64,000 nucleotides of DNA from Novosphingobium sp. JCM 18896 (lineage in GTDB: Bacteria; Pseudomonadota; Alphaproteobacteria; Sphingomonadales; Sphingomonadaceae). Positions 43,919 to 53,079 of the stretch are shown here, one piece after another. The stretch lies in contig NZ_JAPCZF010000001.1 of assembly GCF_025938095.1 (NCBI RefSeq), positions 1 to 64,000 on the forward strand, read 5' to 3'. Position numbers and translations under genes: made by a program. The notes under the pieces are model-generated. The model searched no databases. It worked only from the letters and a program-made list of their open reading frames with translations, and was not told where the DNA came from. The stretch's first letter is position 1. The number at the start of each line of letters is the position of its first letter.

Positions 43919-46900
43919 ACCCGTACCAGACTCAGCAATTTGTCGACGTCGAGCGGCTTGGCGAGGTAGTCGTTGGCGCCGGCGTTGAGGCATTCCTGCT
44001 GGTCGCGCTCCATCGCCTTGGCGGTCAGCGCGATGATCGGCAGGCCCTTGCCCCAGTCGCGTCCGCGGATCTCGCGCGTGGCGGTGAGGCCGTCCATCTC
44101 GGGCATCATCACGTCCATCAGCACGAGGTCGACGGGCTCGGCCAGGTCGCGCGCGGCCTCGTCGAGCGCTTGCAGCGCCTCGATCCCGTTACGCGCGATG
44201 CGCACGTTCACGCCGTGCGGTTCGAGCACCGAGGACAGCGCGTAGATGTTGCGGATGTCGTCCTCGACCACGAGCACGCGGCGGCCTTCGAGTGCGGCGT
44301 CGCGGTTCAGCGACTTGACGATCAACTGCTGCTGCGGCTCGGGCAGTTCGGAGACGATCTGGTGGAGGAACAGGGTCACCTCGTCGAGCAGCCGCTCGGG
44401 CGACTTGGCGCCCTTGACGATGATCGACTTCGAATAGCGCCGCAGCCGCAGCTCCTCGTCCTGCGATAGGTCGCGGCCGGTATAGACGATCACCGGCGGG
44501 AAGCCGACGCTCTCGTCGGCGCTGAGCCGCTCGAGCAGATCGAGCCCCGAGGCGTCAGGCAGGTTGAGGTCGAGCACCATGCAATCGAAGGTCTCTTGCC
44601 CCAGTCGGTCGAAGCATTCGGCCGCCGAATGCGCCTCGACCGTCTCGACGTCGCGCGAGGCGAGCAGCAGGCGCACGGACTCGGCCTGCTGCGCGTCGTC
44701 CTCGACCACGAGCACGCGGCGCAGCCGCTGGGCCATGCGCTGTTCGAGGCTTTCGAGCATGCCGACGAGCTGGTCGCGCGCCACCGGCTTGAACAGATAG
44801 CCGATCGCCCCGCCCGACAGTGCTGCCTGGCTGTCGTCGTCGACCGAGACGACGTGGACCGGAATGTGCCGCGTGCGCACGTCGCGCTTGATCCGGTCGA
44901 GCACCGAGAGGCCCGTGTGGTCGGGCAGGTTCATGTCGAGGATCACGGCATTGGGCACGTACTGCCGCGCGAGCAGCGCGCCTTCGTCGGCCGTGCCGGC
45001 GATCAGGCACTGGAAGCCCTGCTCGTGCGCGAGGTCGCAGAGGATCCGCGCGAAGACCGGGTCGTCCTCGACGATCAGGATCACCCGGCTGTCGCCGCTG
45101 AGCCCCTCGCGGTCGTCCTCGGGCACGTTGGCCGGGCGGCGCAGCTGGGGCGCGGGGTTCGATGGCTGCGGTCGGGCGACGACGGGCGCCGGTGCGGACG
45201 CCTGTAGGAAGCCGGGCTCGTAGCGTTCGGGCAGGGTCAGCGCGAAAGTGCTGCCCTGGCCCTCGGCGCTCTCCACCGCGACGTCGCCGCCGAGCAGCCG
45301 TGCGAGCTCGCGCGAGATCGACAGGCCGAGGCCGGTGCCGCCGTACTTGCGGCTGATCGTGCCGTCGGCCTGGCGGAAGGCCTCGAAGATCACCTGCTGC
45401 TGCTCGGCCGGAATGCCGACGCCGGTGTCCTGCACCGCGAAGGCCAGACGCCCGTCGGCCTCGCGCGCGACGCGCAGGGTCACGCTGCCGCGATCGGTGA
45501 ACTTGATCGCGTTCGACAGGAAGTTCTTGAGCACCTGTTCGAGCCGCTGCGGATCGGTCTCGATCTCGGCGGTGTCGGCGCCGGCCTCGATCGCCAGTTC
45601 GAGCCCCTTCGAGGCCGCGGCGGGGGCGAACAGCGCCTTGAGCTTGTCGAGCATCGGCGCCACGCGGATCTTGCGCGGCTGCAGTTCGAGCTTGCCCGCC
45701 TCGATCTTCGATATGTCGAGGATGTCGTTGATCAGGGTCAGCAGGTCGTTGCCCGAGGTCTCGATCGTCTGCGCGTGCTTGACCTGGTCGGCCGAGAGAT
45801 TGCCCGCGCGGTTCTCCGCGAGCAGCCGCGCCATGATCAGCAGCGAGTTCAGCGGCGTGCGCAGTTCGTGGCTCATGTTGGCGAGGAATTCGGACTTGTA
45901 GCGGCTCGCCGTCTCGAGCTCGCTGGCCTGGGCGCGCAAGGAGGCCTGGTTGCGCGAGAGATCGTCGCGCTGGTTCTCGAGCTGGCGCGCCTGTTCCTCG
46001 AGCTGGACGTTGGTCTGTTCGAGCTCGCTCTGCTGCGCTTCGAGCCGCGCCGCCGATTCCTGCAGCTGGCGGCTCTGCGTCTCGAGCTCGTCGTTGCTCG
46101 CGCGCAGTTCCTCGCTCTGCGCCTGCAGTTCCTCGGCCTGCTGCTGCGTCTCTTCGAGCAGCTCCTGCAGCCGCGCGCGATACTTGCCCGAGCGGATCGC
46201 GACACCGAGCTGGCCGGCGACGCGGTTCATCAGCGCTTCGGCATCGGCCAGCCGGTCGGCGGGGAGGCCCAGCTCGACCACGGCGTTGACCACGCCGTCG
46301 GCATGGGTCGTCGCCAGCAGCAGCGATGCCGGCTTGGCCGCGCCGAGGCCCGAGCCGAAATAGAGATAGCCTTCGGGCACGTCGGTCAGCACGAAGTTGC
46401 GGCGATCGGTCACCGCCTGGCCGAGCAGGCCGTCGCCCACGTCGAAACGCTCGGGCACCTTGGCGTCGGCGGGAACGCCGTAGGTCGCATAGCGGCGGAA
46501 GCCTTCGCCGTTGCGGATGAACACGGCGCCGGCGCGCGCGCCGAGGTGGTCGCAGAGGAAGCGCAGCGCTTGGCCGCCGAGCTGGTCGAGCGGCAGTTCG
46601 CCGCCCAATGCTTCGGCAAGGCCGACCTGGCCGCCCTGCAGCCATTCCTCGCGGCGGATGGCGAGGCGGTTGCGGATGAAGAAGAAGCCCACGCCCGCGA
46701 GGATCCAGGCGATGGTCAGGCCGATCGAGCGGTTGGTCACCGAGATCATCGGATCGAGATCGCCCGTGGCGAGGTTGAAGCCGACGATGGTCAGCACGGT
46801 CGCCAGCCCGGCGGTGACGAGCGGCACCTGCGGTCGCGGCGCCAGGTAGGCGAGCACGACGGGCAGGAAATAGCCGGCCCAGACCGCGGTCCCGCGCGGG

Positions 46901-46992
46901 AACAGCGTATCGGCGACGAAAGGCAGCAGCAGCAGGACGAGCAGCCCGGCATAGAGCCAGGGCGCGCGATCGGGCGCGGTGATCTGCCTCAT
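43903..46992 (-). CDS. Membrane GAF hybrid histidine kinase with three receivers
   Basis: 1029 aa. Four TM helices lie at about 13-30, 37-51, 58-72 and 88-107. A GAF domain follows (about 135-268), then a long Gln/Glu-rich coiled coil (about 275-365, heptads such as QQQAEELQAQSEELRASNDE). HisKA has His375 in NMSHELRTPLNSLL; the HATPase follows, and then three receivers with VILDMNLPDHTG, MVLDLNLPDASG and VLMDVMMPEMDG. The coiled coil should transmit the GAF signal to the kinase core. First gene of the operon with cheR and the HWE kinase. An extra 29 residues are open upstream, but ATG 46992 is the better start before the TM region. Confidence 0.9.
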   Translation of the reverse strand: MRQITAPDRAPWLYAGLLVLLLLPFVADTLFPRGTAVWAGYFLPVVLAYLAPRPQVPLVTAGLATVLTIVGFNLATGDLDPMISVTNRSIGLTIAWILAGVGFFFIRNRLAIRREEWLQGGQVGLAEALGGELPLDQLGGQALRFLCDHLGARAGAVFIRNGEGFRRYATYGVPADAKVPERFDVGDGLLGQAVTDRRNFVLTDVPEGYLYFGSGLGAAKPASLLLATTHADGVVNAVVELGLPADRLADAEALMNRVAGQLGVAIRSGKYRARLQELLEETQQQAEELQAQSEELRASNDELETQSRQLQESAARLEAQQSELEQTNVQLEEQARQLENQRDDLSRNQASLRAQASELETASRYKSEFLANMSHELRTPLNSLLIMARLLAENRAGNLSADQVKHAQTIETSGNDLLTLINDILDISKIEAGKLELQPRKIRVAPMLDKLKALFAPAAASKGLELAIEAGADTAEIETDPQRLEQVLKNFLSNAIKFTDRGSVTLRVAREADGRLAFAVQDTGVGIPAEQQQVIFEAFRQADGTISRKYGGTGLGLSISRELARLLGGDVAVESAEGQGSTFALTLPERYEPGFLQASAPAPVVARPQPSNPAPQLRRPANVPEDDREGLSGDSRVILIVEDDPVFARILCDLAHEQGFQCLIAGTADEGALLARQYVPNAVILDMNLPDHTGLSVLDRIKRDVRTRHIPVHVVSVDDDSQAALSGGAIGYLFKPVARDQLVGMLESLEQRMAQRLRRVLVVEDDAQQAESVRLLLASRDVETVEAHSAAECFDRLGQETFDCMVLDLNLPDASGLDLLERLSADESVGFPPVIVYTGRDLSQDEELRLRRYSKSIIVKGAKSPERLLDEVTLFLHQIVSELPEPQQQLIVKSLNRDAALEGRRVLVVEDDIRNIYALSSVLEPHGVNVRIARNGIEALQALDEAARDLAEPVDLVLMDVMMPEMDGLTATREIRGRDWGKGLPIIALTAKAMERDQQECLNAGANDYLAKPLDVDKLLSLVRVWMPR

Positions 46993-47186
46993 GCGGAACG
47001 CCTGTTTTCGAAGAATGCGACGTCGAGGGCCGTCGCGGCCGGAATGCTTTTCAGGAACACAGAAAACCCCACCGTTCATGCGCGAACGCCGGGCGGGACG
47101 GAAGGTTCCCGCGGGTGTGCGATTTTTCCGTGGAAGGATCGGAGGTTAGGTGCGGCTGGCCGACTGGCCCTCATCGACACTCGCTA

Positions 47187-47217
47187 CCGTCGCCCCTGCC
47201 TGCGCAGGGGCGACGGG
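47187..47217. repeat. Short palindromic repeat
   Basis: CCGTCGCCCCTGCCTGCGCA continuing GGGGCGACGGG; a near-perfect palindrome that matches the copy at 39998. Confidence 0.75.
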
Positions 47218-47290
47218 TAAGGGGCAGGGTGTGATGGTGGTGGAGGTGGCGGTGGTGGTGATGATCGGAACATCAGAACCAACACCCAAT

Positions 47291-47397
47291 CCCGTCATCC
47301 CCGCGAAGGCGGGGATCCATCTCCCGGTCGTGCCGCAATCGCCACGGCTGCCTTGGCGGATGCCGGAGGTGATGGATCCCCGCCTTCGCGGGGATGA
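47291..47397. repeat. Pair of inverted REP-like palindromes
   Basis: CCGTCATCCCCGCGAAGGCG (47291 onward, to 47319) and its inverted copy TGGATCCCCGCCTTCGCGGG (47371 onward, to 47397) enclose about 50 bases. This is a BIME-like arrangement. Confidence 0.75.
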
Positions 47398-47413
47398 CGA
47401 GAAGGAAAATGAT

Positions 47414-47558
47414 CTCACACAAAGACACAAAGGCGCGAAGAGGCCGCTTCCGCGACGAAGTTGCTTGTCCCCCAACGGGGCATTTTGCGGCAGGGTCGCG
47501 GTGGCGGATGGGCCTTCGGCCCAAAATACTTCTTAGTGCCTTTGTGCCTTTGTGTGAG
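47414..47558. repeat. CACAAAGG inverted-repeat element (copy 1)
   Basis: Left arm CTCACACAAAGACACAAAGG at 47414-47433 and right arm CCTTTGTGCCTTTGTGTGAG at 47539-47558 are near-perfect inverse copies around 105 bases. A shorter copy lies at 54321-54388. No ORF is inside. Confidence 0.75.
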
Positions 47559-47593
47559 GCTCTATCTTCTTCTCTTAAATACCGATCCGGCGA

Positions 47594-49072
47594 TCAGAAC
47601 TTCATGGAGAAGGGATCGCGCTTGTCGCCGGAGAAGTCGATGAAGACGTTCTTGGTCTGCATGAACTCCTGGATGCCGGCCTCGCCGCGGACGCGGCCGA
47701 AGCCCGAGTCCTTCATGCCACCGAAAGGCGCTTGCGGTGCGGCGACGCGGTAGGTGTTGACCCAGACCACGCCCGACTGGATCGATCGCATCATGCGCAG
47801 GCAGCGGCTGATGTTCTCCGACCAGACACCCGAAGCCAGGCCATAGGGCGTGTCGTTGGCGATCGCGACGGCTTCGTCCTCGTCGGCGAAGGGAATGATC
47901 GACAGGACAGGACCGAAGATCTCCTCGGCCGCGACCTTCATGTCGTTCTTCACGTCGGCGAAGATCGTCGGCTCGATGAAGAAGCCTTTGTCGAGCCCCG
48001 GGCCCTCGGCGCGGCCGCCACCCGCGACGAGGCGCGCGCCGTCGCCCTTGGCGGCCTCGATGAACGAGAGGATCTTGGCGAACTGCGGCTCGTTGGCGGC
48101 CGTGCCCATCTCGGTCGCGGGATCGCGCGGATCGCCCATGACGATCTGCTTGGCGCGCGCGGCCAGGCCCTCGACCATGCGGTCGTAGATGCCGCGCTGC
48201 ACGAGGAGCCGCGAGCCGGCGATGCAGGTCTGGCCGGTGGCGCCGAAGATGCCCGCGAGCGCGCCGATCAGCGCGCGGTCGAAGTCGGCATCGTCGAACA
48301 CGATGTTCGGGCTCTTGCCGCCCAGTTCCATCGTCACCGGCTTGAGATTGGCACCGGCCTTGGCCGCGATCAGCCGGCCGACGCCGGGGCTGCCGGTGAA
48401 CGAGATCTTGTCGACCAGGGGCGAGCCCGTCAGCGCCGCGCCGACATCGCCCGCGCCGGTGACGACCTGGACCACGCCCGCGGGGAAGCCCGCCGCTTCG
48501 CAGAGCCTGGCCACTTCGAGCGTGGTGGTCGAGGCGTGCTCGCTGGGCTTGAGGATCACGCAGTTGCCCGCGGCGAGCGCGGCCGGCAAGGTGTTGGTCA
48601 GGATCGCCACGGGCGAGTTCCAGGCGGTGACGCAGGCGACGACGCCGTAGGGCACGCGGATCGCGAAATCGAGCGTGTCCTTCTGGTCGAGCGGGATCAC
48701 GTCGCCGTGCATCTTGTCGGCCCAGGCGGCATAGTAGCGGAAGATCCGCGCGGCATAGCCCATCTGGCTCGAGGTCTCGCGGATGACCTTGCCGTTGTCG
48801 GTGGTCTCGAGCAGCGCCATGCGGCTCGCATCGGCGTCGAGCAGGTCGGCCACCGTGTTGAGCAGCTTGGCCCGCTCGCCCGGCGTGGTCTTCGACCAGG
48901 TGCCGTCGAAAGCGCGGCGTGCGGCGTGGATCGCCTCCTCGACGTCGGCCTGGGTGGCGACCGGGATCGTCGCGTGGACCTCCTGGTTGTAGGGATTGAT
49001 CGCCGGCAAGGTCGCCCCGTCTGAGGCCGGCCGCCAGCGGCCGTCGATGAAGAGCTGGTAGGTCGTGGTCAC
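47594..49072 (-). CDS. NAD(P)-dependent aldehyde dehydrogenase
   Basis: 492 aa from GTG (CGGAGA about 8 bases upstream). Asn152 in TAWNSPV, Glu249 in MELGGKSPNIVF and nucleophile Cys283 in TGQTCIAGSRLL are conserved, and APFGGMKDSGFGRVRGEAG is at the C-terminus. It oxidises an aldehyde, with NAD(P)+. It is the last gene of a six-gene operon, 20 bases after the HTD2-type dehydratase. It belongs to a different subgroup from the enzyme at 21465. Confidence 0.92.
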   Translation of the reverse strand: MTTTYQLFIDGRWRPASDGATLPAINPYNQEVHATIPVATQADVEEAIHAARRAFDGTWSKTTPGERAKLLNTVADLLDADASRMALLETTDNGKVIRETSSQMGYAARIFRYYAAWADKMHGDVIPLDQKDTLDFAIRVPYGVVACVTAWNSPVAILTNTLPAALAAGNCVILKPSEHASTTTLEVARLCEAAGFPAGVVQVVTGAGDVGAALTGSPLVDKISFTGSPGVGRLIAAKAGANLKPVTMELGGKSPNIVFDDADFDRALIGALAGIFGATGQTCIAGSRLLVQRGIYDRMVEGLAARAKQIVMGDPRDPATEMGTAANEPQFAKILSFIEAAKGDGARLVAGGGRAEGPGLDKGFFIEPTIFADVKNDMKVAAEEIFGPVLSIIPFADEDEAVAIANDTPYGLASGVWSENISRCLRMMRSIQSGVVWVNTYRVAAPQAPFGGMKDSGFGRVRGEAGIQEFMQTKNVFIDFSGDKRDPFSMKF

Positions 49073-49092
49073 GGGTATTCTCCGGGCAAGGC

Positions 49093-49917
49093 TCAGGCAG
49101 TGCGAACGGTGGCGGTCATGTTCTTGGCATCGCCCTGCTGGGTCCACAGGCCGGCGCCGGTGTCGGTGACGTCACCGCAGACGTGCAGCGGCGCGCCGTC
49201 GAAGGCGGGCTTCTCGCCGCGGAAGTCGAAACCGGCGATCGGCGCCGAGAGCTTGCGCGCGGCCAGGTCGATCAGCAGGGTCGCCTGTAGCGGACCGTGG
49301 ACGACGAGAGCGGGATAGGCCTCTTCCTCGATCGCATAGGGCCGGTCGTAATGAATGCGGTGGCCGTTCATCGTCAGCGCCGAATAGCGGAACAGCAGCA
49401 CCGAATTGGGATCGAGCGTCTCGGCCCAGGCCGCGGCTGGAGCGGGGCCGGCGACCGGCGCGGGCAGCGAGCCGGCGGCCGGCTCGCGGTAGACCAGGTC
49501 CTGCTCCTCGCGCACCGCGACGCCGTCGCCCGCGTCGAGCTCGTGCTGGACCGTGACGAAGACGAGCGTGCCCGAGCGGCCGGTCTTCTCGGTGACCGAG
49601 AGGATCGTCGAGGTCTTCGTGACCGTGTCGCCCACGCGCAGCGGCTTGAGGAAGGTCAGGCGCCCGCCCGCCCACATGCGGCGCGGCAGGGCCACCGGTG
49701 GCAGGAAGCCGCCCTTGGCCGGGTGACCGTCGGTGCCGAGGCCGGCCGGCGGCTTGACGTCCCAGAAATAGAGCCAGTGGTGGAGCAGCGGCAGTTCGTC
49801 ACCGGCCTTTAGAGCGCCTTCGCCACCCAGCGCCACGCTCAGCGCATTGCTGCGCGCGGGCTCCAGTACGTCCACAACGCTCTGGCTCTTGCCGATCCAC
49901 TCTGCGAATTCGCTCAC
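49093..49917 (-). CDS. HTD2/FAS1-like dehydratase, hotdog-fold (mesaconyl-C4-CoA hydratase-like)
   Basis: 274 aa from GTG, with AAGGAA upstream and a GTGA overlap with the transporter stop. An N-terminal MaoC-like domain (GDELPLLHHWLYFWD, PRRMWAGGRLTF) is followed by a C-terminal hotdog with FRYSALTMNGHRIHYDRPYA and YPALVVHGPLQATLL, the HTD2-type hydratase signature. It should hydrate or dehydrate a 3-hydroxyacyl thioester, in the manner of mesaconyl-C4-CoA hydratase. With CaiB in the same operon, it fits CoA activation followed by hydration. Confidence 0.88.
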   Translation of the reverse strand: MSEFAEWIGKSQSVVDVLEPARSNALSVALGGEGALKAGDELPLLHHWLYFWDVKPPAGLGTDGHPAKGGFLPPVALPRRMWAGGRLTFLKPLRVGDTVTKTSTILSVTEKTGRSGTLVFVTVQHELDAGDGVAVREEQDLVYREPAAGSLPAPVAGPAPAAAWAETLDPNSVLLFRYSALTMNGHRIHYDRPYAIEEEAYPALVVHGPLQATLLIDLAARKLSAPIAGFDFRGEKPAFDGAPLHVCGDVTDTGAGLWTQQGDAKNMTATVRTA

Positions 49918-51215
49918 GCCGTCTTTCCTTGTTCGATGTCGATGGTGGGCCGCGAACGGCCGAGGATGGTGCCGGCCAGGGTCGCCAGGCCGGCGGTCAG
50001 CAGCAGCACGCTGGTGGTCTGGGACGAGCCCTGGACGACGAGCAGCTGTGCGATGAAGGGAACGACGGCGCCGCCGAGGATGCCGCCGAGGTTGAAGGCC
50101 AGCGAGACCCCCGTGTAGCGCGAGCGCACCGGGAACAGCGTCGCCAGCCAGGCGCCGAGCGGGCCGTTGTTGAGCCCGAGCACGAACATCGCCGCGCTCA
50201 GGGTCACGCCGGCGACGGCCATCGAGCCCGAGCGCAGACCGGCCTCGAACACCAGCCCGAGCAGGGCGGTGCAGGCGGCGCCGACGATCAGCACGCGGCG
50301 CGGACCCAGGCGATCGGCCCAGACCCCGGCGATCAGGATGCCGACGACGTAGAAGCAGTTCGCCAGGATCTGCAGCAGCAGGAAGCTCTCGCGCTCGTAG
50401 CCGAGGCTCGACACTGCGAGGGCCAGCGCGAACGAGGTGGCGAGGTAGAACACCGCGAAGGTCGCGACCACGCCGGCCGCTCCCGCGAGCACCTGCCAGC
50501 CGTGGCGCGAGACGATCTCGACGAAGGGGACGCGGATCACCTCCTCGCGCGCGACCGCCTCCTGGAACTGCGGCGTCTCCTCGATCTTGAGGCGGATCCA
50601 CAGGCCGAGGATGACGAGCACGGCGCTGGCAATGAAGGGCAGGCGCCAGCCCCAGGCCATGAACTGCGCGTCGTCGAGCAGCAGGCCGATCAGCAGGAAC
50701 ACGCCGTTGGCGGCGAAGAAGCCGATCGGCGAGCCCAGTTGCATGATCGAGACGAAGCGCGCTTCCCAGCCCGGCGGGGCATGCTCGGCGGTCAGCAGCG
50801 CCGCGCCGCCCCATTCGCCGCCGAGGCCGAAGCCCTGGCCGAAGCGCATCAGGCAGAGGAGCGCGGGGGCGATCCAGCCTGCCTGCGCGTAAGTCGGGAG
50901 CAAGGCGATCGCGACAGTCGAGATCCCCATCGTTAGCAGCGAGGCGACGAGCGTCGACTTGCGGCCGATGCGGTCGCCGAAATGGCCGAAGACTACGGCG
51001 CCCAGCGGTCGCGCGACGAAGGCCAGGCCGAAGCTGGCGAAAGCCAGCAAGGTCTGCGCCGCGGGTGAGGCCGCGGGGAAGAACAAAGGCCCGAAGACCA
51101 GCGCCGCGGCCGTGCCGTAGATGAAGAAGTCGTAGAACTCGACCGCCGTGCCCATCAGCGCGGCCAGCAGCACCCGCCGTTTGGCTTGCATCGGGTGAGG
51201 GGCGGTCGTGCTCAT
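49914..51215 (-). CDS. MFS transporter, metabolite:H+ symporter (MHS) family
   Basis: 433 aa with about 12 TM segments. GTAVEFYDFFIYGTAAALVF and FGHFGDRIGRKSTLVAS (loop 2-3 motif), LMRFGQGFGLGGEWGGAALL and RLPFIASAVLVILGLWIRL are MHS hallmarks (ShiA, ProP, KgtP relatives). It probably imports an organic acid used by the operon. It starts two bases after the SMP-30 gene stop. An open upstream extension is inside that gene. Confidence 0.92.
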   Translation of the reverse strand: MSTTAPHPMQAKRRVLLAALMGTAVEFYDFFIYGTAAALVFGPLFFPAASPAAQTLLAFASFGLAFVARPLGAVVFGHFGDRIGRKSTLVASLLTMGISTVAIALLPTYAQAGWIAPALLCLMRFGQGFGLGGEWGGAALLTAEHAPPGWEARFVSIMQLGSPIGFFAANGVFLLIGLLLDDAQFMAWGWRLPFIASAVLVILGLWIRLKIEETPQFQEAVAREEVIRVPFVEIVSRHGWQVLAGAAGVVATFAVFYLATSFALALAVSSLGYERESFLLLQILANCFYVVGILIAGVWADRLGPRRVLIVGAACTALLGLVFEAGLRSGSMAVAGVTLSAAMFVLGLNNGPLGAWLATLFPVRSRYTGVSLAFNLGGILGGAVVPFIAQLLVVQGSSQTTSVLLLTAGLATLAGTILGRSRPTIDIEQGKTA

Positions 51216-51217
51216 GC

Positions 51218-52168
51218 TCAGCCCCGCTGGTGCAGCAGCGGCAGGCCCGCGCGCGGCCAGTCGACCGCGATCAGCAGGCCGCGGCCCGAGACGGTGATGT
51301 AGGCGGTCTTCATGTCGGGGCCGCCGAAGGCGATGTTGGTACAGTAGGGCTCGGGGCCTTCCCAATATTCGAGCTTCTCACCCTCGGGCGAGAACACGGT
51401 GATCCCGCCGGTGACCAGGGTCGCGACGCAGATGTTGCCCTCCGCCTCGATCGCCATCGAATCGAAGCGCTGGTAGCCCGTCGCCTGGCCGAGCATCCGC
51501 CCGCCGTTGGGCGAGGGCCAGGCGATCTTCTCGACCGCGCCGCGCCCCGCGATCGGCCAGTGCCAGAGGCGGCCGGTCTCGGTCTCGGAGACGTAGAGCG
51601 TCTTCTCGTCGGGCGAGAGGCCGCAGCCGTTGGGGGTGACCATCGGGAACACCGCCTGCCGGATCCACGAGCCGTCGGCCGCGGCGTGGTAGACCGCGCC
51701 CTGCTCCATGACGCCGTCATAGGTCTTGCCGTGGTCGGTGAACCACAGGTCGCCGTTGCGGTCGAAGACCAAGTCGTTGGGGCCGGTGATCGCCTTGCCG
51801 TCGCACTGGGTGTAGAGCCAGGTGACCTCGCCCGTCGCCAGGTCGACGCGCTGGATGCCGCCGCCGGTATAGTCCGCGGCGCGGCCGTGCGGGCGGTCGT
51901 AGCCCTTGGTCTCGAAGATGTCTTCCTTGAGCCAGTGGAAGCCGCCGTTGTTGGCGACGTAGCAGGCGCCGTCGGGGCCGATCGCCGCGCCGTTGGGCCC
52001 GCCGCCGAGCTCGGCCGCGACCGACTTGGTGCCGTCGGGGGCGACGCGGGTCAGCCGGCCGCCCTTGATCTCGACCACCAGCACCGAACCGTCGGCCAGG
52101 ACGATCGGTCCCTCGGGGAATTCGAGCCCGTCGGTAACGATCCGATATTCGAGCTTTTTGGTCTGCAT
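51218..52168 (-). CDS. SMP-30/gluconolactonase-family lactonase
   Basis: 316 aa six-bladed propeller. Metal-site residues are visible: Glu in GLEFPEGPIV, Asn in GPNDLVFDRNGDLWFTDHG, Asn/Asp in NGCGLSPDEKTLYVSET. It opens a lactone ring with a divalent metal. Encoded between a 3-hydroxyisobutyrate-dehydrogenase-like gene and a transporter in the same operon, it may process a lactone intermediate or an imported lactone. Cytoplasmic. Confidence 0.9.
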   Translation of the reverse strand: MQTKKLEYRIVTDGLEFPEGPIVLADGSVLVVEIKGGRLTRVAPDGTKSVAAELGGGPNGAAIGPDGACYVANNGGFHWLKEDIFETKGYDRPHGRAADYTGGGIQRVDLATGEVTWLYTQCDGKAITGPNDLVFDRNGDLWFTDHGKTYDGVMEQGAVYHAAADGSWIRQAVFPMVTPNGCGLSPDEKTLYVSETETGRLWHWPIAGRGAVEKIAWPSPNGGRMLGQATGYQRFDSMAIEAEGNICVATLVTGGITVFSPEGEKLEYWEGPEPYCTNIAFGGPDMKTAYITVSGRGLLIAVDWPRAGLPLLHQRG

Positions 52169-52192
52169 CGTGGGTTCCTCTCCCGATCGCCG

Positions 52193-53068
52193 CTATTTGC
52201 GGTCGATCACTTCGATGATGGCTGGAAAGTATTTCTCGCCGATCCCGGCGTCGATGGCCGCCTGGTAATATTCGGACACCAGCCGTGGCAGTCGCGGTTC
52301 GACGCCCATCTGCTCGGCCAGCTCGATCGTGTAGCCGAGGTCCTTGAGCGCATAGGGCGAGGGGAAGGCCTTGGCCGGGAAGTCTCGCGGGGCCATCGCC
52401 TTCCTGGCGTGGGTCTGCAGCGCGAACGAATTGCCCGAGCCGAGCCCGACCGCCTGGATCAGCGTTTCGGGCGCGACACCGGCGCGCTCGGCCACGACCA
52501 TCATCTCGGCGATCGCCGCGACCTGCTCGAACAGCAGCGTGTTGTTGACCAGCTTGACCACCTGGCCGCAGCCGACCTCGCCGCAGAGCGTGACGTCCGA
52601 GCCCATGTAGCCGAGCAGCGGCGCGATCCGCGCGAACAGGTCTTCGCTGGCGCCGACCATGATCGACAGGGTGCCGTCGATCGCCGCCTGCCGCGTGCGC
52701 GCGACCGGCGCGTCGGCGAACTCGAGACCTCTTTCGCGCAGGCTAGCCGCCACCGCGCGCGCCTCGGCGACCGCGGTGGTCGACAGGTCGACGACGACGG
52801 TGCCGGGCTTGGCGTGCTCGGCGATTTCTGCCGCCACCGCCGCGACCTGCTTGCCGCCGGGCAGCGAGAGGAAGATCACCCTGGCCGCCTGCGCGACCTC
52901 GGCCACCGAGGCCGCCGCCACCGCACCCGAGGCGACCTGATCGGCGACCGCGGCGGGCACCATGTCGAACACATGCACCGGCGCGCCATGCTTGGTCACC
53001 GCGTTGCGGCACATGCCCGAGCCCATGACGCCGAGACCGATAAAGCCGAGGGTGGGAACTTCGCTCAT
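52193..53068 (-). CDS. 3-Hydroxyisobutyrate dehydrogenase-family oxidoreductase
   Basis: 291 aa beta-hydroxyacid dehydrogenase. The NAD(P) motif GFIGLGVMGSGM, LSLPGGKQVAAV, and catalytic Lys in GCGQVVKLVNNTLL are present. It oxidises a beta-hydroxy acid or reduces a semialdehyde. GAGG precedes the start. It sits 11 bases after CaiB and 24 before the lactonase gene in the six-gene operon. Confidence 0.9.
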   Translation of the reverse strand: MSEVPTLGFIGLGVMGSGMCRNAVTKHGAPVHVFDMVPAAVADQVASGAVAAASVAEVAQAARVIFLSLPGGKQVAAVAAEIAEHAKPGTVVVDLSTTAVAEARAVAASLRERGLEFADAPVARTRQAAIDGTLSIMVGASEDLFARIAPLLGYMGSDVTLCGEVGCGQVVKLVNNTLLFEQVAAIAEMMVVAERAGVAPETLIQAVGLGSGNSFALQTHARKAMAPRDFPAKAFPSPYALKDLGYTIELAEQMGVEPRLPRLVSEYYQAAIDAGIGEKYFPAIIEVIDRK

Positions 53069-53079
53069 GGCCTTGCCTC

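Larger units (their letters stand above)
46993..47593. other. 601-base gene-free stretch rich in repeats
   Basis: No credible gene was found. It contains three REP-like palindromes, one long inverted-repeat element and low-complexity GGTGGTGGAGGTGGCGGTGG at about 47232. The kinase promoter should lie near its left end. Frames across it read through repeat arms. Confidence 0.7.

Noticed and set aside
45900..46200. Possible tandem repeat in the GAF kinase gene
   Set aside because: The repetitive look comes from Gln/Glu/Leu heptads of a coiled coil, not from DNA repeats.
47291..47397. Possible CRISPR from repeated CCCCGC blocks
   Set aside because: Only two inverted copies with a 50-base gap; these are palindromic REP-like elements, not direct repeats with spacers.
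49918..50814. Upstream extension of the HTD2 dehydratase frame to 573 codons
   Set aside because: The extra residues lie inside the MHS transporter gene in another frame and are Arg/Gly-rich; GTG 49917 has a good ribosome site and a GTGA junction.
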